A DNA stretch of 64,000 nucleotides from Planctomycetaceae bacterium (lineage in GTDB: Bacteria; Planctomycetota; Planctomycetia; Pirellulales; Pirellulaceae), in NCBI GenBank assembly GCA_024642205.1, contig JAHEBQ010000013.1, positions 1 to 64,000 on the forward strand, written 5' to 3'. The notes below the pieces were generated by a model. The model had not been told where the DNA came from, did no database searches, and saw nothing but the letters and a program-made list of their open reading frames with translations. The position numbers and the translations under genes were made by a program. How positions within the stretch are numbered: position 1 is the first letter of the stretch; the number at the start of each line of letters is the position of its first letter. Shown here piece by piece: positions 28,266 to 37,046 of the stretch.

Positions 28266-28760
28266 CCTTCAGCTCGTCATCGCATTCTTGGCATAACTCG
28301 ATCTCGAGAGCTTGATCGACATGTTCCAGTGCGCTTCCATTGAACCGCGAAAACATTGTCCCGCGCGGTTGCGGTCGATCATTTCAAGAAACAACGTTAC
28401 TTCGTTTAGTGAATGAAAACCCACATTGCGCGGACAAGACAAAGCCCAGGTATCCGTTCCATAATTGACCGGAGAGGGCGAGGATAATACTCGAATCCGG
28501 TCTTTCCCGACAAGGCCATTCCGCGAAATGAAAATCGACGTCGTCAGGGAAGTGTCACGAGTTCGCCAACGCGCCGGGCAGGTGGTTATTTCAAGCAGGC
28601 CTGGCAATTACCGGGATTCGAGGACCGAAAATCGAATCCCTATCCATGACGAATAACAACAAGAGGCAGAAGCACCTGCCGATACGAATACAACCCCGTT
28701 GGGCGTTTCGGCCGTTCGACGAATGGCCAGTTACAGCTTGCTGTTCTTGGTAAACAGACA
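28266..28760. other. Non-coding stretch, one doubtful short ORF
   Basis: A minus-strand open frame of 112 codons (28607-28269) ends just before the DUF900 start. It has no recognisable domain, signal or ribosome binding site and I do not count it as a gene. The rest shows nothing notable. Confidence 0.35.
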
Positions 28761-30281
28761 CTAGAGTTTCGGTGGCACCCAATCGGGAATGCCTTTTTCT
28801 TTCAACTGGGTTTCGTACATGACGGTTGCCGGTTGCTGTTTTGCGAAGGGCACGTTTTCGTTAACCATTAGCGGAACTGTTGCGTCCCACCATTTGTCAT
28901 ACTCCGTGCGGAGCCCGGCGATGACACCGGGATGTTCGGCCGCGACATCGTTTTTTTCGTACGGGTCAACGGAAATATCGTAAAGCTCCTGGTTGTTCAC
29001 AAATCGCCAACGAGTCGTACGAACGGCGCACTTTTTGTATTTGCTGAGATTGGGATCCTCGCCTTTTTCCCATCGGCCGACGTGGACAAACAGGTGCCGG
29101 TCCGCCCATTCGGATTTCGGATTCTCCAGCAACGGGACCAATGATCGTCCATCGATTTGCTGAATGTCGTCTGGAACTTCAACACCTGCCAACTCACAAA
29201 ATGTCTTGTACAGGTCGATATGCCCGGTCAATGCGGGGATGTCAACGTTTTCTCCGAGGACGCCTTTCCAACGCCAGAACGCCGGCACATGAGTTCCGCC
29301 TTCCCAGGGCGATCCTTTGCCCGACTTGAATCCTCCAGCGAATAATTGCTCCTGTTTTCCGTTTCGCTTTCCACTACGGGTCGACTGGCCGTTATCGGTC
29401 ATGAAAACCAACAGGGTGTCTTGCCACAGGTTCCACTCGTCCATTTTCTCCAGCAGGATGCCCATATTGTTATCGATATTTTCGATCATGCCGTAACGTC
29501 CCTGGGTGTTCTCATCCCACCCCATTTCCTTGAATCGTTTCTTGTATTTTTCCGGTGCGATCATCGGGCCGTGAGGTGCATTGGTGGTAATGTAGGTAAA
29601 AAATGGTTTTCCTTCATCGTGCTGTTTCTTGGTCCAACCCAATGCCGCTTCGAAAAAGACATCGGTGCAAAAGCCTTTCGTTTGTACCAGCGTATCGTTG
29701 TGGCGAATCACGTTATCAAAGTACTTTCCGGCCTTTTCGCGGTTCGGCGGATAATCCGCGCAGCTACCCGGGTAGGCTTGACCGATCCCGCCAGCTCCAT
29801 GAATGAAAACTTCACTGAAACCGCGACTGCCTGGCTGATAGGGTTCTTCGTCACCAAGATGCCATTTTCCGAAGATACCGGTCTCATAACCTGATTTTTG
29901 CAACAGTTGAGGAAACGTCGTGGTGCTGAGCGCCATTCGTTCTCGTTCCTTGATCGTGTGCGTGACTCCATTGCGAAATTCGTGCCGACCGCTGAAGATC
30001 GACGAACGCGAAGGAGAACAGGTCGGGCTGACGTGGAAGTCGGTAAATCGCGTCGACATCTTATAGAGTTGATCGAGGTTCGGAGTCTGGAGAATCGGGT
30101 TGCCCAGGCAGGAAAGATCTCCCATGCCTTGATCATCCGTCATGACCAAGATGATGTTGGGGCGTTTTCCCTTCAACGAACCTGAATGTCCAGGCGTTAC
30201 CTGCGCATCAACCATGGCGCCCGACAGAAAGACAAGAACCGCAAGGACGGAGAAGCGCCGGCACAACATTTTCATTTTCAT
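28761..30281 (-). CDS. Secreted sulfatase
   Basis: A 506-residue enzyme with signal peptide (LCRRFSVLAVLVFLSGAMVDA). NIILVMTDDQGMGDLSCLG holds the first metal-binding aspartates. The active site CSPSR starts at C88, within SPTCSPSRSSIFSGRHE, and is suited to formylglycine formation. GKWHLGD follows, and LVFMTDNGQSTRSGKRNGKQ carries the second metal site. YDISVDPYEKNDV precedes the C-terminus. It belongs to a different subgroup from the sulfatase at 12060: the spacing and tail differ. It probably acts on sulfated polysaccharide. Confidence 0.93.
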   Translation of the reverse strand: MKMKMLCRRFSVLAVLVFLSGAMVDAQVTPGHSGSLKGKRPNIILVMTDDQGMGDLSCLGNPILQTPNLDQLYKMSTRFTDFHVSPTCSPSRSSIFSGRHEFRNGVTHTIKERERMALSTTTFPQLLQKSGYETGIFGKWHLGDEEPYQPGSRGFSEVFIHGAGGIGQAYPGSCADYPPNREKAGKYFDNVIRHNDTLVQTKGFCTDVFFEAALGWTKKQHDEGKPFFTYITTNAPHGPMIAPEKYKKRFKEMGWDENTQGRYGMIENIDNNMGILLEKMDEWNLWQDTLLVFMTDNGQSTRSGKRNGKQEQLFAGGFKSGKGSPWEGGTHVPAFWRWKGVLGENVDIPALTGHIDLYKTFCELAGVEVPDDIQQIDGRSLVPLLENPKSEWADRHLFVHVGRWEKGEDPNLSKYKKCAVRTTRWRFVNNQELYDISVDPYEKNDVAAEHPGVIAGLRTEYDKWWDATVPLMVNENVPFAKQQPATVMYETQLKEKGIPDWVPPKL

Positions 30282-30820
30282 GTCTGTTCAAGTTGTTCGT
30301 GTTTTTGATCGGAAAGGTGTTGGGAGTCTTTTTTCCAACAGCAAGCTCGACAGTTTTCCCGCTTATTTTTAGCATGAACAGGTCATCGATTCACGAGCAC
30401 CTATTGGGTTGACTTCGATACTCGAGTGGGGAAAAAACCAGTTTAGCGGCTGGCGCGGGGGAAATGTTGCAACGGTAAAACAATTTGCGGCTATTTCCAG
30501 GTAACCACGATGCCAGCATGACATTTCCAAACTGAGCCGTTGGTCTCGGATTAGCCTTACAGACGTCGGCATTTTGCCGGTGGTCCTAGCCCGACGCGAA
30601 CGCCCTGGGACGACAGATTCAATGATCAACAAGTATTGAAACTCGCTCGAGTTGATTCGCGATCCACCGGGAGTTGGAAAAAAAGAGAGACGTAGGGACC
30701 GGAAAATTCATAGATTTCCGAACCCGCGACGCGTGTGCGGAACTCCGCGATCATTGTCCTTGCCAGCCTTTCCAGGCATCCCGGTTTGAAGAGCCTTGTG
30801 ACTGGTTTCACAGGATGTCA
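30282..30820. other. Non-coding stretch between sulfatase and CsrA-receiver genes
   Basis: About 540 bp without a recognised gene; it includes the sulfatase promoter region on the minus strand. No strong repeat or terminator was found. Confidence 0.45.
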
Positions 30821-31630
30821 TCAGGCGACAAGGACCTTGTTCGTCAGATGCTGGGCGATTTCGCAGACAAGATTTTTTGGCGAAAACGGTTTATCAAACC
30901 AGCGATCGACATTCACCACCCCAAACGACTCTTCTATCTCCTCCCGTTTCGCTCCACTTAGTGCGAAGATGCTTAGCCCGTTCAGCGATGGATTGGACCT
31001 GACTTCCTTGACAAATGCGGGACCATTGATTCTTGGCATCATCATGTCCAGCAACACAACGTCAGGCTTGGCGTGCATTGACAGGTAATCCAGTGCATCC
31101 TGCCCGTCTTTGGCAATGATTACTTCGAATCCGCTGACTTCAAGAAAGCCTTCCAGTAGTTTACGCTCGCAGGCTCCGTCTTCGACAATCAGTGCCTGGG
31201 TCGGGTTGTTCACCAATACGCCCGAAGCCTCCAGTACATCGTTCGCTTCGGATTCAAGTGACCGCAGTTCCTGGAACAAGTCCATCATGAATTGCTGCGA
31301 AGACTCGAGATTGACTTCGTCCACAGACTGACTGAGCTGGTTCAAAGAGGTGGCTGCCGAGGAAAGTCTGGCACGCATGATCTGCATCAGCTTGCACAAT
31401 TTCTGGTTGGATTGAAACAGGTCCGAAGTAAATTCGATGCCCTTTTTGCCAAAGGCTTCACCCTGGGTGGCAACTTTCTTGACCGCACATTCGTGCCGAA
31501 GAACTGGAATATCGGCAGGGGCGTTGATTCCGAGCCTGGTCTTGCGGCCCTGAATCTTGAGGACTTCAATCGAGATGCCAAGACTGGGAAAGAGAATTTG
31601 TTCAGATTCGCGGCGAGTCAACACGAGCAT
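30821..31630 (-). CDS. CsrA domain fused to a response-regulator receiver domain
   Basis: A 269-residue protein. Residues 1-48 are a near-complete CsrA fold: MLVLTRRESEQI, GRKTRLGINAPADIPVLRHE, with Arg45 matching the RNA-binding Arg44 of E. coli CsrA. A helical linker spans about 55-140. The receiver domain runs from about 145: acidic pair E150-D151, phospho-acceptor D195 in LLDMMMP, Ser225 (FALSGA) and Lys247 (FDKPF), all as expected for phosphorylation. No DNA-binding domain follows. AAGGAG lies six bases before the ATG at 31630; an ATG one codon earlier is in frame. It suggests translational control governed by a histidine kinase. Confidence 0.93.
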   Translation of the reverse strand: MLVLTRRESEQILFPSLGISIEVLKIQGRKTRLGINAPADIPVLRHECAVKKVATQGEAFGKKGIEFTSDLFQSNQKLCKLMQIMRARLSSAATSLNQLSQSVDEVNLESSQQFMMDLFQELRSLESEANDVLEASGVLVNNPTQALIVEDGACERKLLEGFLEVSGFEVIIAKDGQDALDYLSMHAKPDVVLLDMMMPRINGPAFVKEVRSNPSLNGLSIFALSGAKREEIEESFGVVNVDRWFDKPFSPKNLVCEIAQHLTNKVLVA

Positions 31631-31977
31631 CATATGCTCCTTAAGAATCGAGACATGGAAAGTAACTCAATTGCAGGGCGATCCAACAATGGATTCGGTG
31701 CCAATGAATCTGATTCAGTGTGCGGTATCAAATAATGCAATTGATGATGGACAATCAGATCAATGAGTATTTTTGCCAATTCGGCTGATTTCACCTAGAG
31801 CATATTTTCTGCTCACGATCTAACAAACCGCGTTGACTGGCGAACGATCACAAGATTCGCGGAAACACGGCATCCGGCTGGTCCTATTGGTGCTAGCAAT
31901 ATGGGTCCCTGCCACATAAGCTTGGGTTCTGACGGTCATGATCTGGTCTCAATTTTGAAGATGAAAAACGGACAACA
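31631..31977. other. Divergent promoter region of CsrA-receiver and L7/L12-like genes
   Basis: About 345 bp between divergent starts. It must hold both promoters and any CsrA-type leader sites. AAGGAG lies just before the minus-strand gene. No clear promoter boxes were assigned. Confidence 0.45.
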
Positions 31978-32490
31978 ATGGACAATCTTTCTGACAAAAC
32001 CCAGACTGCGATTCGGAAAGCAATCGCCGCGAACCAAAAAATCCTGGCAATCAAGCTGTACAAGGACGCGACCGGCACGGATTTGAAATCCTCGAAAGAC
32101 GCAATTGAATCCTTGGTATTCCGCGAAAGAGACGCGGAACATGACCGAATTTCAGATGACTCGCCCGGCGTCGATGCAGCCGAAATGGAGCTGATCCTCG
32201 ATGCGATTTTCCAGAGACGCAAGTTGGACGCGGTCAAGCAATACATGACGTCCACCGGACTTGGTTTGACATCCTCCAAGGAATTTATTGAGGATCTGAC
32301 GGAACAACTGAAGGAAGAATGCCCTGATCAGTTTCGACTGGCCTCCAGTGGTCGTGGCTGCGCATCGGTTCTACTCGTCTTGGTCATGATGGGGATCGTT
32401 TTTGCTGCCCTCTTGCCAGCCGCACCTCGCAAGGGCACGAACAACACTCAGGAGATCTTGAGTATTAGTCATAATCAGTTTGATGATTGA
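31978..32490 (+). CDS. Membrane protein with two L7/L12 C-terminal-like repeats
   Basis: A 170-residue protein. Two segments match the helical part of the ribosomal L7/L12 C-terminal domain: KILAIKLYKDATGTDLKSSK (21-40) and KLDAVKQYMTSTGLGLTSSK (82-101), each followed by an acidic helix. The canonical form is K-AIK--R-ATGLGLKEAKD-VE. A transmembrane helix follows near 128-147 (CASVLLVLVMMGIVFAALL), with a short tail. There is no ribosomal N-terminal domain. L7/L12-like repeats in non-ribosomal proteins probably serve as protein-binding modules; the partner is unknown. It is divergent from the CsrA-receiver gene. Confidence 0.83.
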   Translation: MDNLSDKTQTAIRKAIAANQKILAIKLYKDATGTDLKSSKDAIESLVFRERDAEHDRISDDSPGVDAAEMELILDAIFQRRKLDAVKQYMTSTGLGLTSSKEFIEDLTEQLKEECPDQFRLASSGRGCASVLLVLVMMGIVFAALLPAAPRKGTNNTQEILSISHNQFDD

Positions 32491-32556
32491 TCACCATCAA
32501 ATCCGTCGCGAGGTTTTTTCATTCACAAAGTGCCGTGTTTCACGCCGGATTCCACC

Positions 32557-32630
32557 TGTGACGGATTTCGCAAGCCGTCACATTCTGCCGTCATCGACGT
32601 TGGGACGGCCATCGTGATGGCCGTAGAATG
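32557..32630. terminator. Paired stem-loops between convergent genes
   Basis: TGTGACGG (32557-32564) pairs with CCGTCACA (32575-32582). Next, ACGGCCATC / GATGGCCGT form a second stem at 32605-32624, framed by CATTCT / AGAATG (32581-32586 and 32625-32630). They lie between the ends of two convergent genes and could stop or stabilise both transcripts. There is no T-run, so this is not a standard intrinsic terminator. Confidence 0.45.
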
Positions 32631-32846
32631 TTTACTGGTCCAGCACTTGGAACCTTTTACCGAGTTCATCCTCGAAGTTGTCATTGTCCGACAGCGTGAA
32701 ACAGACCTTTCGGTGATTTTGCCTGAGTCCGGTCAAAACACTGATCCATGGAGTTACTTTGCCGTCTGCGACAGGCCTCCATTCGGGACATCCAATCACG
32801 ACAGGGAGAATTCCAAAAAACGAACCTGAAAACGATGCCCAGTCTC

Positions 32847-35225
32847 CTAACGGCCACCTCTTCGAAACCGTCCTCTTGGCTCGGGTTGCTCGGGCGGCGT
32901 TGGTTTATAGTTGGGATCCTGGATCGACCGAACATCCATTGCCCACATGCCGCGACCGTGAGTCGAGATGACCATGATGTCCTCACGCGGATGGATTACC
33001 AAATCGGAAACAAACGTGGTTGGCAACTGATTTGCCAACACCTGCCATTGGATACCTCCGTTGTTGGAAACATAGACTCCCAAATCGGTTCCGACGTACA
33101 GGACATTCTTGTTTTTTGGATCTTCTCGAATCACATTGATCGGTCCGGATGGAATGTTTGCCACGATGCTTTGCCACGATTCCCCGAAATCAGTCGACTT
33201 CCAGAGATAGGGCGTCATGTCGTCATTGCGTTTTCCATTTTGCGACATGTAAACCGTTCCATCGGTATGCCGGGAAGCTTCGATCTGTGAAATCCAGCGA
33301 TTGGGCCTAATTCCGTTTTCAATTTCCTTCCAATTCGCTCCGCTATCATAAGTCACGTGGACATTCCCATCGTCCGTTCCGACATAGATCATTCCGAACT
33401 GAAACGGCGATTCCGAGATTGAAGAGATCGTCTGGTAAGGAATGTCCCCGATCTGGTCGACCAGGTTGTTCGTGAGGTCCGGACTGATTTTTCGCATGTC
33501 GTCGCCACGATTCATCGAGCGATACAGGAAATTCATCCCGTGGTACAACACCCGCGGGTTGTGTGGCGAGAGGATAAATGGTGCGATCCATTGACCTCGA
33601 ACCGGTGGATCCTGGGGGTCCGGCTTAGGCAGCAATTGCTTGCCGCGCGCGTTGGATTCAAGTTCTGATCGACTGATCTGGCCATAAAAGCCAGCGGAAT
33701 AGACAATGCTGGGATCATCGGGATCAATCGCGTGACTGCTACCTTCACCGCCAGGAGCACGCTCCCATTCCACTGGCCGCATTTGTCGAGTCCCATCCTG
33801 GTTCATCCGGATTGCGACTTCCCCCCGCATGCTGCCGTGGTCCTGGATGGAACCATACACGTGGAACGGAGAATCCATGTCGTACATCACGTTGAAAAAC
33901 TGCACGACCGGAATCTGATCGGTAAACAGGCGCCAATTTTTTCCGCCATCATAGGACAGGTTGATCCCGCCATCATTGCCGTTGATCAAGTAGTTGGAGT
34001 CATCTGGATTGATCCAAAGTGCGTGATGATCTCCATGCATTCCTCCCAACCGGCGAAACGTCTTGCCTCCGTCATTCGAAACATTCAGCGCCAAACCCAT
34101 GACGTAGACGGTCTCGGGGTCATTGGGGTCAACCCGGGTCTGGCCAAACACCCAGCCATACGTGGAAGACAGGCCCCGCATGTAGTCGTTTGAATCGCTG
34201 ACCATTCTCCAACTTTCGCCGCAATCGTCCGAGCGATAGACCTGGGCTCCCTTGATGACCTTGGACCGTGGACGACCATACGAGTCCGTTGCGTCTCCGT
34301 CCGGCTGTTTTTCGGCGATGTCATAGTTGTCGATAAACGTATAAAGCACATTGGGCTGGGTCGCACAAAGGTCAATTCCGATTCGCCCGCGGAATTTGGC
34401 TTCAGGTAAGCCTTCGTTAATCGGGTGCCACGTCTTACCGCCATCCGTTGATTTGTGGATTCCACTGCCGGCGTAGTCCGGATCGTTGCGAGGATCGTTC
34501 CAGCGTTTCCGGATTCGTTGCCACGTCGCCGCGTAGATGGTGTCGGGATTCTGTGGATCCATTGCCAAGTCAATAACACCCGTTTTCTCATCGACGTAGA
34601 ACACACGTTCCCATGTTTTTCCGCCGTCGACCGTTTTATAGAGACCGCGTTCCGGGTTATCCGTCCACTCGTGCCCCGAATCAGCGACGTAGACGACGTC
34701 CGGATTCGTGGGATGGACAATGATTCGCGGAATCGTGTGCGCAAATGTCAGTCCCATGTGCTGCCACGTTTTCCCGGCGTCAATTGACTTGTAAACGCCG
34801 GCTCCGGCCATCGAGCTGCGAAAAATATTTGCTTCGCCCAGCCCGATCCAAACGATATCCTGGTTGGAAGGAGAAATGGTGACATCACCAATCGAAGTTG
34901 AAATCCCGTGCTCAAAGACAGGCTTCCACGTCGTCCCTTCGTTATCGGTCTTCCAGACGCCGCCCGACGCCGTCGCCGCATATATCGAATACGTTTTTCC
35001 GCGCGGCGTCGTTGCAGCGATGTCCGTAACGCGTCCGCTGACATTGGTCGGACCCAGAAATTGCCACTTCAAATCCTTGTACTCCGAAGCTTCCTTCATC
35101 TCGACATGCTTTTGGTACCACGACAAACGATCGGCCGCTGACGTGTACTCCTGGGCAGGTGTGACCGTCGTTATACAAAGCCCAAGACTCAATGAAATCA
35201 GAAAACTACGTAATACCAGTGACAT
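32847..35225 (-). CDS. Secreted BNR/sortilin-like beta-propeller protein
   Basis: A 792-residue exported protein; signal peptide ends VTPAQE. Many repeats have the S-x-D-x-G-x-x-W (Asp-box) form: KTDNEGTTWKPVF, KSIDAGKTWQHMG, KTVDGGKTWERVF, KSTDGGKTWHPIN, KSTDFGESWQSIV. They suggest two sortilin/xyloglucanase-like propellers of about 350 residues each. Such proteins in planctomycetes are often annotated as glycosyl hydrolase or photosystem-stability-like; no catalytic pair could be assigned here. The C-terminus is Arg/Gly-rich (RGRFRRGGR). It has no operon partner. Confidence 0.88.
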   Translation of the reverse strand: MSLVLRSFLISLSLGLCITTVTPAQEYTSAADRLSWYQKHVEMKEASEYKDLKWQFLGPTNVSGRVTDIAATTPRGKTYSIYAATASGGVWKTDNEGTTWKPVFEHGISTSIGDVTISPSNQDIVWIGLGEANIFRSSMAGAGVYKSIDAGKTWQHMGLTFAHTIPRIIVHPTNPDVVYVADSGHEWTDNPERGLYKTVDGGKTWERVFYVDEKTGVIDLAMDPQNPDTIYAATWQRIRKRWNDPRNDPDYAGSGIHKSTDGGKTWHPINEGLPEAKFRGRIGIDLCATQPNVLYTFIDNYDIAEKQPDGDATDSYGRPRSKVIKGAQVYRSDDCGESWRMVSDSNDYMRGLSSTYGWVFGQTRVDPNDPETVYVMGLALNVSNDGGKTFRRLGGMHGDHHALWINPDDSNYLINGNDGGINLSYDGGKNWRLFTDQIPVVQFFNVMYDMDSPFHVYGSIQDHGSMRGEVAIRMNQDGTRQMRPVEWERAPGGEGSSHAIDPDDPSIVYSAGFYGQISRSELESNARGKQLLPKPDPQDPPVRGQWIAPFILSPHNPRVLYHGMNFLYRSMNRGDDMRKISPDLTNNLVDQIGDIPYQTISSISESPFQFGMIYVGTDDGNVHVTYDSGANWKEIENGIRPNRWISQIEASRHTDGTVYMSQNGKRNDDMTPYLWKSTDFGESWQSIVANIPSGPINVIREDPKNKNVLYVGTDLGVYVSNNGGIQWQVLANQLPTTFVSDLVIHPREDIMVISTHGRGMWAMDVRSIQDPNYKPTPPEQPEPRGRFRRGGR

Positions 35226-35877
35226 GCAGATACTCCAACAAATGTTTAACCAGGCAAACGCCTGAACGGGAAACCCATCGTCCGGCGATGCCGGCCCCGA
35301 GGTCTTTCAGCGACCCTACGATTCTAGACAGTTACAACACGAGATGCGAAGACTTGGCGACCGAAAATCTTGGCGAGTCGGCCATTCCAAGCCTGGACCG
35401 GCGGAGGTCCAGCGAACGGGTTAGACTCGTTGGTCCCATGATCCAATTCAGACATTTTCTTTGGTATTCCACTCGACATCAGGATTCAACCGTTCGATAA
35501 ATTACACAACGTTGCGGAGTCGCTCGCTCAATTGCCTGTCTTCGTCCCCTGCTGCGCTGTCAAATCCTATTCGCCAGTTTGCATTTGGAGCACGGTTTTG
35601 CAGGCACCAACGGATTCGTCATCCAATGATGTCCGATCAATCACCAATTTCCGGAGTTCTTCAACGAGCCAGCAGGTGCGTCGATTCGCCCCCCTGCGAC
35701 ATGAGATTGACTTGGTCCTGGTTCCGTTCAGGGCTGGATTGATGATCCTGCTTCCGGCGGACCGGCAAACCGTTATCTGGTTCGCCACGCGACAATCTTA
35801 CGTTGAAAGAACACGACCCGGTTGCCCCACCAAATTCAACCAGACTCTCGTCTGCATCGTTCGAGGTACAACAACTT
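35226..35877. other. Non-coding stretch, no gene recognised
   Basis: About 650 bp upstream of the BNR gene and downstream of the SRPBCC gene. Open frames on both strands are short or low in protein-like character. No repeat or hairpin of note. Confidence 0.45.
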
Positions 35878-36366
35878 CTATTTTCCGTCCTGACGAGTTC
35901 CGTTTTCAACGAACTCTTTCAATCCCTCCGCAAACAGCCCCGACCAACCGTCCTGTAACGATTGAACGCCCTCGAGGCCAATCTTGCCATGCAGGGCGTC
36001 GGTAACTTTGAGAATGCAGCCGGTCGCAGCTTCCTCCAGGGCCAGTTTTAAGTGGCTGACAAACGGTCCACCCCAGTCAGGCGCTACGTAGCCGACAAGG
36101 TAGACTTTGTATTCCTGGGGCAAGCAACACTGCACATGATACCAAAGCAATCCTCCTCCACCATCGCGTTTCTCGACTAGTCCCGAGCCGCCGGGAGTCG
36201 GGTCAAAGGTCACCACCGAACCCTTGCCGACCATGTGAAAATCCGGAAGCCACCAGACATTCGTTTCGTCAAAAATCGCTTTCCAAACCCGATCCGTTGA
36301 GGCCGCAATTGCAATCTCAAGTTCATATTGGATACAGCCTGAAGCAAGTGTTTTCGTTGCGGTCAT
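35878..36366 (-). CDS. SRPBCC (AHSA1/START-like) domain protein
   Basis: A 162-residue protein with the helix-grip pattern of the AHSA1 group: YELEIAIAASTDRVWKAIF, the central GSVVTFDPTPGGSGLVEKRD, VGYVAPDWGGPFVSHLKLAL and the C-terminal long helix (SLQDGWSGLFAEGLKEFVE). The fold binds a hydrophobic ligand or client in a cavity. It starts within the stop of the upstream ArsR-type gene (ATGA), so the two are coupled, a common pairing. Confidence 0.9.
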   Translation of the reverse strand: MTATKTLASGCIQYELEIAIAASTDRVWKAIFDETNVWWLPDFHMVGKGSVVTFDPTPGGSGLVEKRDGGGGLLWYHVQCCLPQEYKVYLVGYVAPDWGGPFVSHLKLALEEAATGCILKVTDALHGKIGLEGVQSLQDGWSGLFAEGLKEFVENGTRQDGK

Positions 36367-36791
36367 TGGTTCGTCCTCGCCTTCCCGGGTTTCTGATTTT
36401 CCGATTCTGATTTGAGCCTCGATTTTCGGTTCGCCATCCGGCTTTGTTTCGGCTGCCTGGCCTCACGCTCCTCAACGTAATCCTTGATTCGCGACATCGC
36501 GCTGGCCATTCCAGAAACATGGTTGCTGACCCAACGGTCACAGACACGTTGGATCGGAACCGGGTTGAGGTAATTCCAACGGACACGGCCTTCCCGGCGA
36601 ACGATAACCAGATTCGCATCCACGAGAACGCCCAAGTGCTTCATGACGTTGGTTCGACACAATCCTCCAAAGCGGGCGACGATTTCGCCCGTGGTTTGGG
36701 GCCGTTTTGCCAGACCATCGAGAATCTCACGCCGCGTGGAGTCCCCAAGCGCTTTCCAGATGGCGTCGTTTTGGGTCTGAGTGTTTCTCAT
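36363..36791 (-). CDS. ArsR-family winged-helix regulator
   Basis: A 142-residue regulator. IWKALGDSTRREILDGLAKR and TTGEIVARFGGLCRTNVMKH are the first helix and recognition helix, with the wing RREGRVRWNYLN after. The C-terminus is basic (RMANRKSRLKSESENQK). It lacks the metal-site cysteines of ArsR/SmtB and belongs to the group that controls SRPBCC genes. Its stop overlaps the SRPBCC start. The ATG at 36791 fits family start positions; a frame extending to 36815 has weaker support. An inverted repeat covers the start (36790-36809). Confidence 0.9.
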   Translation of the reverse strand: MRNTQTQNDAIWKALGDSTRREILDGLAKRPQTTGEIVARFGGLCRTNVMKHLGVLVDANLVIVRREGRVRWNYLNPVPIQRVCDRWVSNHVSGMASAMSRIKDYVEEREARQPKQSRMANRKSRLKSESENQKPGKARTNQ

Positions 36792-36809
36792 GTCACTGAA
36801 AGGTGACAT
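36790..36809. promoter_or_regulatory. Candidate operator of the ArsR/SRPBCC pair
   Basis: A perfect inverted repeat ATGTCAC-N6-GTGACAT lies over the regulator start codon. Its geometry matches the GTAAC-N6-GTTAC dyad beside the other ArsR gene (10790). Repressor binding here would block initiation. Function is inferred. Confidence 0.55.
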
Positions 36810-37046
36810 AACCAATCCCGCCTGTCAACCTCCTGTCACGAGATACGGGCAAGCCAATCGGCGCTTCAATGTCTCCCAATCGCGTATTGATTTGCGTCGT
36901 CAACAATTCCCGGAATCTCCGCGGCATTGCGAACGAGTGATACTCACCCGGGGCTGGTTACCGACATCGTGCGCCCGGAATTCTCGATAGCCGCGTACCT
37001 CAGCCACACGCCGAGTACCCAGCACTGAGTTCCAGATTGACACAAC

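Noticed and set aside
28269-28607. 112-codon minus-strand ORF ending just before the DUF900 gene
   Set aside because: Position suggests a coupled gene, but composition and lack of start signals do not support it.
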